IMG/VR virus record: IMGVR_UViG_3300031565_000090 | Coordinates: 1-44,076 of that record | Source of the DNA: a virus | Direction: 5' to 3' (one strand) | Length of the DNA: 44,076 bases | In this document: positions 29,421 to 37,023 of the stretch, in pieces | Layout: every line of letters starts with the position of its first letter | Numbering within the stretch: the first letter of the stretch is position 1 | The notes under the pieces: generated by a model | Seen by the model: only the letters and a program-made list of their open reading frames with translations | The model's database searches: none | What the model was told of the DNA's origin: nothing | Made by a program: the position numbers and the translations under genes

Positions 29421-31781
29421 TTACCAAGTTGGCATCCTTTCAAGGATAAAACTAGCTAGTGCACCAAAACAGAATAGAATCACCACAGCGAGCGGGAATA
29501 TGGGCATGACGACATAGAATAGGACCGACACACCCAAACCGACCAGGCATGTAAAAGTGATATTGAATCTGCTTTTTATTAAAACGAAGGTTACCGCAGC
29601 GATTAGGCAGAAGATAGCTCCTCCCAGCCATACGAGGCTCTCTGTCAGCTGGCCACCACTGACATCTGCGATAGCTTCTACCAAGGGATTGAAGGGGTTA
29701 CGCTCCAGTATTTCAAGGTTCACGTTACTGATAAGCCCTGCTGGCTCAGGCTTGATAATATCTTGGCTGCCTGTCTCAATATAGGGGTAATACTGGTACT
29801 GGTCCTCTGTCTCATCGGACTGTAGGCCCGAGATTGATACATCTACGCCATCTGGGTTGCTGCCCCATGTAATTATCCCATGATGCCCGCTTGCCTCGCT
29901 CACATCAGGTAGGGCCGTTCCCTGGATGATTGTCGCTGGTTTATATTCCAATTCCAAAACCCCATCAATCCCTATCATTAAATCGCTGGCATAGGGCATA
30001 CAATTATTCTGCATCCATGTCCAGTTGTTCGAGTTATCGTTCCAGTCCCATGGGAAGGTCAGATATTGATGCTCAACCTTAGAAGAAGCATAGCCAGCTA
30101 CCCCTATATGATTAGTATAGGGTGTAGCCGACAGAGTAGCAGGTTGCATACTCATGCTGGAATACTGATATTCCCCAATTAAGGAGCCGCCAATAAGTAC
30201 CTGGCCATAAACGTGAGTATCCCCACCCTTTCTGTAAAAGATATAAACGCCGCCAGTATCCTCATTGTATGAAACGACAGCGCTTTGCCCTTGTGCTGAA
30301 AGCTCAATTATTGAACTAAGTGAGCCATCAGCATACCTAACCCTTAAAAATGCTCCAGGCCCACCCGCTGTCTCTTCCCAAACAATGTAAAGATTTCCGT
30401 CAACATCAGACACGGCACTATAGTCGCCACAGTCCATTGTAGAGCATATGGTCTGTGCTGCTGCCCATGCAGTCCCATTATAGTATTTGCCATACAAACG
30501 CCAATTTGACGCATCAGTGCTATACAAGAGGTACATATCATCGCTATTTGTATATGCTGTCAAACCAGCCACAGAATCACCGTTATATACCAGCCAGGGA
30601 TACCCTCCAGCAGTTGTCCATGTCCCATCATTTGTTGATGACTTTGTAACATAGAATTTAGTGCTTGAAATCTCCTGTGCATAGGCAATAAATGGGTAGC
30701 CGCTATTGTCCACTGCTATCGAAGCATATTTGGCTGTCCCATCAGCCACAGTTTGAGCAATTTGCCAATCCGCACTCCATGTTATATCCCCATTAGATTC
30801 CAAGAACCCACGCCTATATCTTACATAGTCATCACCAGTCCTCTTTGCACCATAAGCTATATGAACATAGCCATCCCAATACCACACTGCCATACTGGTA
30901 GACACAGAATCCCCACTCACTGCTGCCACTGTTTGTTCAGAAGCCCAACTAGCTCCATCAGTAGAGCTTCGCCAAGATATAACATCACTACCATTTATAT
31001 AGAAACACCAGAACCTCCCATTACCGTAACAAGTATTATGTTGCCTCCCGCTCAAGTATGTGTTCCATATGCTGGCAGTAGCAGTAATCTGGTAATTTCC
31101 ATTAACAAACAAATTCTCCGTGTCCTTCGGCGTCACGAAGTTGTCCACATATAAAGCAGCCTGCATACCGTCAGCAGTCACATATACCGTATGTACCCCC
31201 GAGGTAAAACTGCCGTAGTGCATTTCCCACTGCTCCGCATCCCCTGCTTCCAGTCCTGCAACCCTCAGTGTATTTGCCGCCGATATGTTTATCTTGAAAG
31301 CATCCTCTTTATAAAGTATGTTTTTACTAGCGCCCGCGGAAGCGTCAAAATACCCCGATGCCAAAAGCTCAAGAATGTAGGTTAATTCAAGGTCCTCATC
31401 GTCCTCAGTTGTAATGTACCCGTTATAGCCCACGATGATAGGGAAGTTGCTTAATGATGTGGCCCCGGTATAGAAAATTAGAGTCTTTTCCTCATCGGCT
31501 TCTAGATCCGTTGTGAACAGAATCTTGTCGTTTGCCAGTATATGGGGAAGCGAAGCGCCCTCGCCTGTCAATACCCTGGTGTCCAGTCCGCTTGAACTGA
31601 TAAACTTATTATCGGCTAACTGCGTGATGTTGGCACTACATATCAAGGGTAGATTGTCATACGAATTACCGGTTGACTCCTCTACATAGATATAGGCATA
31701 GTAAGTTGCCAGAACAGGGATGACAACAATAGTCATAGCCATCACCCCCAGCAATATGCCACGCACTACCCTGCTTAACAT
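29421..31781 (-). CDS. Membrane-anchored spike-like protein, 786 aa
   Basis: An N-terminal signal or anchor helix (about residues 8-30) precedes a LamG/concanavalin-like domain (about 50-250, with HTVYVTADGMQAALYVDNF). A region rich in repeats of W-x-S/Y-D-G and YxxxG-type blades follows (about 260-570), probably a beta-propeller. A short conserved segment then comes (NWTWMQNNCMPYA, then GIITWGSNPDGVDV), of a kind I associate with uncultured subsurface bacterial and viral proteins. Three C-terminal membrane helices (about 705-780) end it. Lectin-like plus propeller domains point to glycan binding at the host surface. It is encoded opposite to the 1268-aa spike. Confidence 0.75.
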   Translation of the reverse strand: MLSRVVRGILLGVMAMTIVVIPVLATYYAYIYVEESTGNSYDNLPLICSANITQLADNKFISSSGLDTRVLTGEGASLPHILANDKILFTTDLEADEEKTLIFYTGATSLSNFPIIVGYNGYITTEDDEDLELTYILELLASGYFDASAGASKNILYKEDAFKINISAANTLRVAGLEAGDAEQWEMHYGSFTSGVHTVYVTADGMQAALYVDNFVTPKDTENLFVNGNYQITATASIWNTYLSGRQHNTCYGNGRFWCFYINGSDVISWRSSTDGASWASEQTVAAVSGDSVSTSMAVWYWDGYVHIAYGAKRTGDDYVRYRRGFLESNGDITWSADWQIAQTVADGTAKYASIAVDNSGYPFIAYAQEISSTKFYVTKSSTNDGTWTTAGGYPWLVYNGDSVAGLTAYTNSDDMYLLYSTDASNWRLYGKYYNGTAWAAAQTICSTMDCGDYSAVSDVDGNLYIVWEETAGGPGAFLRVRYADGSLSSIIELSAQGQSAVVSYNEDTGGVYIFYRKGGDTHVYGQVLIGGSLIGEYQYSSMSMQPATLSATPYTNHIGVAGYASSKVEHQYLTFPWDWNDNSNNWTWMQNNCMPYASDLMIGIDGVLELEYKPATIIQGTALPDVSEASGHHGIITWGSNPDGVDVSISGLQSDETEDQYQYYPYIETGSQDIIKPEPAGLISNVNLEILERNPFNPLVEAIADVSGGQLTESLVWLGGAIFCLIAAVTFVLIKSRFNITFTCLVGLGVSVLFYVVMPIFPLAVVILFCFGALASFILERMPTW

Positions 31782-31783
31782 AC

Positions 31784-32761
31784 TCAGTATGCTCCCTTGT
31801 AGATTACCCAGACTGTACTAATCAGGCACAGAAATCCGCCCACGATAGTGATAACTAATGGAACGCCGATGAAAATTCCACCAATTACGAATAGCCAGGC
31901 CAGAAGCATTATTCCCTTATTGAACTTATGCCTGTTTATCAGCAGGATAAGAAAGACTACAGCAAGGCCATAGTAGAAAGTAGCTATCAAAGCACCGCGA
32001 GAGGTGCCAAGAGATCTTGCAGGGCCACTCAAGTCAAAGATTGTGCCGTCTATACTATTCTGCAACTGGTCAGCCCATGTTTCCGACTCCGGCTTATCAT
32101 CTGGATAGTCAGGCGTAAGAATATACTGGCCGACCACAGATGGGACCGTATCCATAAGATAAGGTACCACTCTGAGGAAGTAAGCGGATCCTGCGCTACT
32201 TAATGCAGTTGTTCCTTGTATAGTTTCAGTCATTACCACATCCCAGGCTTGCCCGAGATCAACGGCAAGAGACAATATCTTTGCTGCTATGAGGTTCTGA
32301 ATGCCGGCAGTTGCGCCAGTTTCCCAAGTAATTACATCAGTTATAGTGCCAGGGAGCCCACCAGCCCAGTCAGCCAGAGGATCACCAATTAGCTGAATTG
32401 ATACATGGCTTTCCCATGCAGGCACCTCATCTGGTTCAAGGTAAAAGGCAACAACTCCGAGCCCATACCCCCTGTCATTGTAGGGATATGGTCTTACCAG
32501 GGCGATTTCATCATCAGCTGCATCTAAAAGGCGAAAGAGAAACAACTCATCAGCATCATCAGACGGCAGCTCCTCAAAATCTATATAGTATGTTATGAGA
32601 TATAGCTGGTCACCATCCTCTTGGGCATTTTCGTATGCTGCAACCTCTTGAATTTCCAGATCAGTCGGTTGTGGAATCGAGGCCAGAACAGGGGCAACAA
32701 GGGTAAAGATGCCTAAAATGGCAACCAAGATAGGTAAAAACCACCTTAGTTTCTTAATCAA
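31784..32761 (-). CDS. Exported membrane protein, 325 aa
   Basis: It starts with TTG at 32761 (AAGGAG SD), overlapping the upstream stop as TTGA. A signal peptide (about residues 8-27) is followed by an exported beta-rich domain of about 220 residues and two or three C-terminal helices (about 255-320). The gene lies 2 bases upstream of the 786-aa spike gene. It may be a spike partner or stalk. No family recognised. Confidence 0.65.
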   Translation of the reverse strand: MIKKLRWFLPILVAILGIFTLVAPVLASIPQPTDLEIQEVAAYENAQEDGDQLYLITYYIDFEELPSDDADELFLFRLLDAADDEIALVRPYPYNDRGYGLGVVAFYLEPDEVPAWESHVSIQLIGDPLADWAGGLPGTITDVITWETGATAGIQNLIAAKILSLAVDLGQAWDVVMTETIQGTTALSSAGSAYFLRVVPYLMDTVPSVVGQYILTPDYPDDKPESETWADQLQNSIDGTIFDLSGPARSLGTSRGALIATFYYGLAVVFLILLINRHKFNKGIMLLAWLFVIGGIFIGVPLVITIVGGFLCLISTVWVIYKGAY

Positions 32762-32922
32762 GTTGTCTCCTTTAACCGTTTAAGTATATTGTCAATCTGT
32801 AAATTGGAGGGTGCCTCACACATCATAAACATCTTCTGGTTCGGATGACTGCACCTAGAATATGTATCTAACTTACCAGTATTGAGTAGGCACTTCTTAT
32901 TGTGGCAATTACTACCATGCAT
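32758..32922 (-). CDS. Cys-rich small protein, 54 aa
   Basis: ATG at 32922 (after GGCGGTG) to TGA at 32758. Four Cys residues (CHNKKC, then YSRCSHPNQK and MMCEAP) suggest a zinc or disulfide knot. A helical C-terminus follows. It is coupled to the next gene by a TTGA overlap. Function unknown. Confidence 0.6.
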   Translation of the reverse strand: MHGSNCHNKKCLLNTGKLDTYSRCSHPNQKMFMMCEAPSNLQIDNILKRLKETT

Positions 32923-32933
32923 TTAGCACCGCC

Positions 32934-33230
32934 TTAAAGCATACTTACAGGGCTTTCCGATTGTAATACCTTCCTTATGGGTTTGCCCTGGTTAGCCCAT
33001 TCAATTACATCTATGGCGATGTCCCATCTAGGAAAGGTCATCTTGTACTTCCAGCGTTCCACCGTGAATGGTTGTACTCCTAGAGCACGACTGACAGCCA
33101 TGATCTCTCGGTAGTGAAAGGCAGAACAGACACTATAGAACTCCTCAAGTAGTCCTACCTTCCTAGTGTTCTGGAAAGGTATCTCTGCTACTGCATAGGG
33201 TCGTCCACACCTAGCAGTACCTAATGCCAT
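32934..33230 (-). CDS. HTH regulator of the structural region, 98 aa
   Basis: I chose the ATG at 33230; an in-frame start at 33401 would overlap the divergent gene. The C-terminal half carries a helix-turn-helix (YREIMAVSRALGVQPFTVERWKYKMTFPRWDIAIDVIEWANQGK). It is first in the minus-strand envelope operon and diverges from the plus-strand virion operon, so it is well placed to control both. A promoter ends 11 bases before the ATG without SD, as for the other HTH gene at 24044-24253. Confidence 0.65.
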   Translation of the reverse strand: MALGTARCGRPYAVAEIPFQNTRKVGLLEEFYSVCSAFHYREIMAVSRALGVQPFTVERWKYKMTFPRWDIAIDVIEWANQGKPIRKVLQSESPVSML

Positions 33231-33241
33231 ACAGAAATTAT

Positions 33242-33270
33242 AGTATATTAAGAATAACATTACCACACAA
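33242..33270 (-). promoter_or_regulatory. Promoter of the HTH gene
   Basis: Minus strand: TTGTGT (33270-33265), 17 bases, TATACT (33247-33242); ATG follows 11 bases later. The -35 overlaps the inverted repeat at 33267-33283. Confidence 0.55.
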
Positions 33271-33283
33271 CACCAGATGTTGT
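33267..33283. promoter_or_regulatory. Inverted-repeat operator candidate
   Basis: ACAACA-CCAGA-TGTTGT has perfect 6-bp arms. It lies in the divergent gap between the HTH regulator and the virion operon and covers the -35 of the HTH promoter. A likely binding site for that regulator. Confidence 0.55.
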
Positions 33284-33320
33284 AAGATAATCCGTATAGT
33301 AGTGTGCAACACTTAAAATA

Positions 33321-33755
33321 ATGCAAAAGGTCATCCTCGCCATTGTTGGCTTGGTAGTTGGCATTATCCTTCTCACGACTATATTGCCCGACACCATACA
33401 TGATGCCACAACCGATGCTTATGCCGAACCCTTCACTGTTGGATCTGGCGAAACCAGCACCACAGAAACACTAACTTACGACCACTATTACGCAGACCTG
33501 ACAAACCTTTCAGCAACATCCGACAATGTAGCGGACATCCCGGTAGTCATGTCCTATGATGAGGACACCAAGGACACGGTGGTTGCAGGATTGGACTCCG
33601 GGGAGTCCCGGATTCTGACCATCAATTACGTCAGGGAGGCATACCAGGAGTTCGTTGGCTTCTCTGGATTCGTCAGATTGATACCTTTCCTCGGGGTCAT
33701 TGGCCTAGTAGTAGCAGCCCTATGGGCCTTGTTCTCAGGAGTACGAAATAGATAA
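33321..33755 (+). CDS. Virion-type membrane protein, 144 aa
   Basis: An N-terminal helix (VILAIVGLVVGIILL, residues 4-20), a polar Thr/Ser/Asp-rich domain of about 80 residues outside the membrane, then a C-terminal helix (VRLIPFLGVIGLVVAALWALF). The closing motif (GFSGFVRLIPFLGVIGL) is shared with the end of the next protein (LASFLGLVPLLYVLGL), so the two are probably related. First gene of the plus-strand structural operon; no SD is visible, so it may start near the transcript end. Candidate major envelope protein. Confidence 0.65.
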   Translation: MQKVILAIVGLVVGIILLTTILPDTIHDATTDAYAEPFTVGSGETSTTETLTYDHYYADLTNLSATSDNVADIPVVMSYDEDTKDTVVAGLDSGESRILTINYVREAYQEFVGFSGFVRLIPFLGVIGLVVAALWALFSGVRNR

Positions 33756-33854
33756 GGATAACGGGTATAGCTTTTTCCTTATGGAAAGGGTTAAAAGCCC
33801 CTCTGTAAGGTCGAGCAGGGGTACAGTCTACACCAATATAGGAGGTGTTTAGAG

Positions 33855-34358
33855 ATGGCATTTAGAAAAAAAGATAGCGGCGCAGGCGGAGGCGCAGGTA
33901 GTGCAGCCAACCTCAAGACCATCATACTTGGAGTAATCTCCATAGTCGTGGGCTTGATAATGCTGGGCATCGCGATGGACACGGTAGGGCCACTGCTTAC
34001 GGGTGGGGCTAACGCCGTAAACTGGACCAGATACCCAGGTGGCGAGTCAATCATCACCCTATTCCCCTTATTGATGATGATTAGCCTTGTGCTGTTTGGT
34101 GGCGTCCTAATCTGGATTGGCTACAAGGGCACCCAGATGGATGTTAAGAGCACCATCCTCACCACCGTGGTCGTCGTCGTGGGCATCATAATGCTCCCAT
34201 TAGTCATAACGCAGTGTGATAGCCTAATAACCCGTGCTGATATTGGCTCATACACCGGCCTTGCCAGTTTCTTGGGGCTTGTCCCGTTACTATATGTACT
34301 GGGTCTAACCTTCATAACCGGCATGGTAGGCTTCCGAGCAGTGCGTAGCAAGATGTAA
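33855..34358 (+). CDS. Four-helix membrane protein with internal repeat, 167 aa; candidate major virion membrane protein
   Basis: A Gly/Lys-rich N-terminus is followed by four hydrophobic helices. The first half (TIILGVISIVVGLIML ... LFPLLMMISLVLFGG) and the second (STILTTVVVVVGIIML ... LVPLLYVLGLTFITG) match in order and spacing, so the gene arose by duplication of a two-helix unit like the preceding 144-aa protein. AGGAGGTG SD and a strong stem-loop right after it suggest high expression. Size and topology recall the internal membrane proteins of pleomorphic viruses; that is analogy, not homology. Confidence 0.65.
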   Translation: MAFRKKDSGAGGGAGSAANLKTIILGVISIVVGLIMLGIAMDTVGPLLTGGANAVNWTRYPGGESIITLFPLLMMISLVLFGGVLIWIGYKGTQMDVKSTILTTVVVVVGIIMLPLVITQCDSLITRADIGSYTGLASFLGLVPLLYVLGLTFITGMVGFRAVRSKM

Positions 34359-34382
34359 TCGCCCTGGAAGAGCAGACTATGA

Positions 34383-34427
34383 GTACAACCCGACTCTAGG
34401 CGGAATAGGCTTGGAGTCGGGTTGTAT
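34383..34427 (+). terminator. Strong stem-loop after the four-helix protein gene
   Basis: TACAACCCGACTC (34384-34396) and its exact complement (34414-34426) form 13 perfect pairs; wobble pairs extend the stem to about 18 with a short loop. There is no T-run after it, so it may be a processing site, an mRNA stabiliser or a partial terminator that sets the level of the upstream gene above those downstream. Confidence 0.6.
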
Positions 34428-34447
34428 CTATAACAGGAAGAAATAAT

Positions 34448-34912
34448 ATGGGATTTCTAAGCAGGAAAAAGCATAATAGTACCGCCATCACCTGCCTTAT
34501 TATCGGTGAAGACAAGAATGTGGCGCACCGGACACTGGATTCTACCGGTGCGTTCTTACTCGACCCCAAGAATTTACTAGCTTACGACTCGTTCCCTCAA
34601 TGTATGGGCAGCTACACAGAAGTTGCCAAAGGTAAAAGGAAATACCTCGGTCTTACCAGCCTACTATATGAGACTATGGCCAGACCGTTTGACCATTCAA
34701 CCCTTGATTGGGTGAAAGTAGAACACAAAGAAGACCAAATTAAGGACAGCGCACTTGCCGAAGGGTTCTCCAAGGCCGTGCAAAGAATTGACCTGGGCGA
34801 TAGGTTTGACAAGATGTGGACGCTCGCCCTAATCGCCGTGGGCGGCGTGATCGGCCTGGCACTCCTATACGCACTCAGCAGTGGGCTGTTCCAAAAGATA
34901 GTTGGGAAGTGA
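34448..34912 (+). CDS. Tail-anchored protein, 154 aa
   Basis: A soluble domain of about 120 residues (FLSRKKHNSTAITCLIIGEDKN..., GLTSLLYETMARPFDHS) is followed by one C-terminal helix (about residues 125-147) and a short basic end. It would face the inside of a membrane virion or the cytoplasm. AGGAAG SD. It lies 3 bases upstream of a second protein of the same plan. No family recognised. Confidence 0.6.
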   Translation: MGFLSRKKHNSTAITCLIIGEDKNVAHRTLDSTGAFLLDPKNLLAYDSFPQCMGSYTEVAKGKRKYLGLTSLLYETMARPFDHSTLDWVKVEHKEDQIKDSALAEGFSKAVQRIDLGDRFDKMWTLALIAVGGVIGLALLYALSSGLFQKIVGK

Positions 34913-34915
34913 TAT

Positions 34916-35446
34916 ATGGCAAAGACGAAAGTTGCAGTTAAGAGGAAACCAAAGGTAGCGGTCGCCAATGAGAAGGTGGTGCTTGATATAGTTGAAGACC
35001 GAGAGGAACCCAAGGTAGAGGCACCACTCGAGCCCGAAAACCTCATCGACACGGTATATTTGATAAAGAAAAAGGGCATCGAGATACTTGAGGGTGATGA
35101 CGCTATGGCTGATATTAAGGCCATCCAAGAGGCCAGTGACGGGGAGGACACGGCTTATACATTCTATGAGGGTGGCGAACCTATTTACATTGCAATTAAG
35201 AACGGCTCTTATAGCCCTCTAAAATTCCCCGAGCCGGGCAAGGGTGCTGACCAATCCGGCATGACAGCAATGAAACTATACAGTCTGGGGGTTACATTCC
35301 CCGCCACGATTGAGAAGATTATAGAGCTGGAAACAGAGCCAAAACCATCGCTGCTAGACCAGGCCAGGAAGATTATGACACCCACGATCGTAATTGTGGG
35401 CTGCGTACTGGTCATCTTCCTGCTGGTTGTAATAATGAAAGGATAG
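34916..35446 (+). CDS. Tail-anchored protein, 176 aa
   Basis: A Lys-rich N-terminus (KTKVAVKRKPKVAVA) that could contact nucleic acid, an acidic middle with mixed alpha/beta character, and one C-terminal helix (about residues 150-174, TIVIVGCVLVIFLLVVIM). The plan is like that of the preceding gene: soluble domain plus tail anchor. Probably part of the same membrane complex that may link the genome or ATPase to the envelope. Confidence 0.6.
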   Translation: MAKTKVAVKRKPKVAVANEKVVLDIVEDREEPKVEAPLEPENLIDTVYLIKKKGIEILEGDDAMADIKAIQEASDGEDTAYTFYEGGEPIYIAIKNGSYSPLKFPEPGKGADQSGMTAMKLYSLGVTFPATIEKIIELETEPKPSLLDQARKIMTPTIVIVGCVLVIFLLVVIMKG

Positions 35447-35450
35447 AAAT

Positions 35451-35861
35451 ATGAGCATGAATAGAGGACCAGGGTATGGCAGGGGTGACGATCTCGGCAC
35501 CTGGGCTCCTATCGGGGGTTCAGGTGGTGAAAAGGAGCTCATACGCCTGCCATCCGATGTAGAGAAAAGAGCTCCTATCGCCTCTGTACTGATGAGGGGT
35601 AGAACCCCTGAAAAGTTGCGGGGACTTTATGGACTCGCCGCTTCCCTGGCCGGTGATCACGAACCAACCCTGATCTTTATTGCCAATATGGTAGGCGCGG
35701 CACTTGGAGTCCGTGGTTTGGCTCGTAGTGAATACAATATGGCACTCGCCAGGATGCTGGTGCCTACATCCATGCCAGCCGCAGACATGAGGGATAACCA
35801 AGCCAGGCGCCAGGAGTTCGCAAAGCGATCCAAGAAGGATGGTGCCGGAGAAGATGAGTGA
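35451..35861 (+). CDS. Hypothetical virion-module protein, 136 aa
   Basis: A Gly-rich start, a helical Leu/Ala-rich middle (KLRGLYGLAASLAG, LIFIANMVGAALGVRGLA) and a charged tail ending GAGEDE. It lies between the tail-anchored proteins and the ATPase, and its end overlaps the ATPase start by 8 bases. It may be an ATPase partner. No family recognised. Confidence 0.55.
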   Translation: MSMNRGPGYGRGDDLGTWAPIGGSGGEKELIRLPSDVEKRAPIASVLMRGRTPEKLRGLYGLAASLAGDHEPTLIFIANMVGAALGVRGLARSEYNMALARMLVPTSMPAADMRDNQARRQEFAKRSKKDGAGEDE

Positions 35862-36957
35862 ACAGGCTATTGCTGCCACCCCGCACAACGGGCATGAGGA
35901 ATATGCCGACATTGAGGACTTTCTGGAAAGTGCCTCAGCCGATGATACTGTGCCGGAGGAACCGGGGCAGTGGTTCCCTGACGAGTACGTAGAACTCGTC
36001 CTCGGGCATCGTGGCGGTGGCAAGTCTGTACGCGTGGCCCGCAAACTCCTTCTAGCACTGAAGCGCGGATACACCGTATTTACCAACTACGAACTATACC
36101 CGGAAAAGATTGGGGTAGACAATAAGCCAAAGGGATTAGACCTTGAGTTTTTGTTGAGCTTTGACACATCTCTCAATAACTCCGTTATAGGAATCGGTGA
36201 GGTGGATACATGGGTAGAAAGGAAGCGTGCTATGAGCACGAGCAGCATTCTGGTAGACAAGTTCCTCCACCAACTGAGGAAGCGAGGTTTGCGAGTCTTC
36301 CTTGATACCCAATCACCATCCTTGCCAAGCGTAATAATCAATCAGGTAGATTTGATGGTGACTAGCCACGATTCCTTCTATACCGATTGGGGAATAGAAC
36401 ACCAATTACGCAAGGGTACCAGCTTCTACTACGAGGAGGTGGACCAAAGCGGGATATTTACCGGCCACCCCGGAAGGATGTGGCGAACGGTTTTAGGTAA
36501 CGCTGACAGGATATGGCCGCTCTATAACACCTTCCAGATATTCGACCCATGGCAGTGGGCACGTAAGGTGGAAATGGTCGGTGAAAAAATGGTGTTCGAC
36601 ATGGACGAAGGCAAAATGTACACAAGCGGGGGGCATAACCTGGAAACCGAACAAAGGGAAATTAAGCAGTTCAACACACTTCTTAAGGCGGAGTACCGTG
36701 CCTGGGGCGATGATTTTATCAAACTGGCCAAGCAAAACAACGCCGTACTGGAAGAACAGCCAAACCGGTGGCGGCTGTCCATTGACAAAATACAAAAAGC
36801 CATGGCGAAGCTAAAAGGCAAGAAAAGGAAGGAGCTTGAACACGCCGTTGTCAGCCTTCAAAAGTTAGCCAGTGATAGTAACGGATATTTGGCAAGGCTG
36901 AACAGGGGCGAAAACATAATAGAGCTTGCTAGGCCAATGACGGAGGCTCAGCCATGA
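35854..36957 (+). CDS. Zot/HerA-like ATPase, 367 aa; candidate genome-packaging or assembly motor
   Basis: Walker A is GHRGGGKS (residues 51-58). GYTVFTNYEL (72-81) is the strand typical of Zot-type ATPases after the P-loop. VIGIGEVDTW (111-120) occupies the Walker B place, with Glu and Asp as in Zot/FtsK-HerA proteins. LRVFLDTQSPSLPSVI (146-161) gives the sensor Gln. No membrane helix is present, unlike filamentous-phage pI proteins, which favours a soluble motor such as those of membrane-containing viruses. I chose the ATG at 35854, overlapping the previous stop; a start five codons upstream is possible. Confidence 0.75.
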   Translation: MSEQAIAATPHNGHEEYADIEDFLESASADDTVPEEPGQWFPDEYVELVLGHRGGGKSVRVARKLLLALKRGYTVFTNYELYPEKIGVDNKPKGLDLEFLLSFDTSLNNSVIGIGEVDTWVERKRAMSTSSILVDKFLHQLRKRGLRVFLDTQSPSLPSVIINQVDLMVTSHDSFYTDWGIEHQLRKGTSFYYEEVDQSGIFTGHPGRMWRTVLGNADRIWPLYNTFQIFDPWQWARKVEMVGEKMVFDMDEGKMYTSGGHNLETEQREIKQFNTLLKAEYRAWGDDFIKLAKQNNAVLEEQPNRWRLSIDKIQKAMAKLKGKKRKELEHAVVSLQKLASDSNGYLARLNRGENIIELARPMTEAQP

Positions 36958-37023
36958 AGATAGCGAGTAGGCTAATCAACTCAAAATATGTTACGGTAGT
37001 AGGATGATTCACAGGAAGATTAG

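Noticed and set aside
33756-33854. Intrinsic terminator between the first two virion genes
   Set aside because: Short hairpins occur (CTTTTTCC/GGAAAGGG and CCCCT/AGGGG), but without a T-run or convincing stability, so no feature was called.
34612-35151. Antisense reading frame of about 180 codons
   Set aside because: It opposes two well-supported genes with SDs, has low-complexity Ser-rich composition and no start signal.
35520-36086. Antisense reading frame of about 190 codons
   Set aside because: It lies opposite the ATPase and its neighbour; composition and lack of an SD mark it as a shadow.
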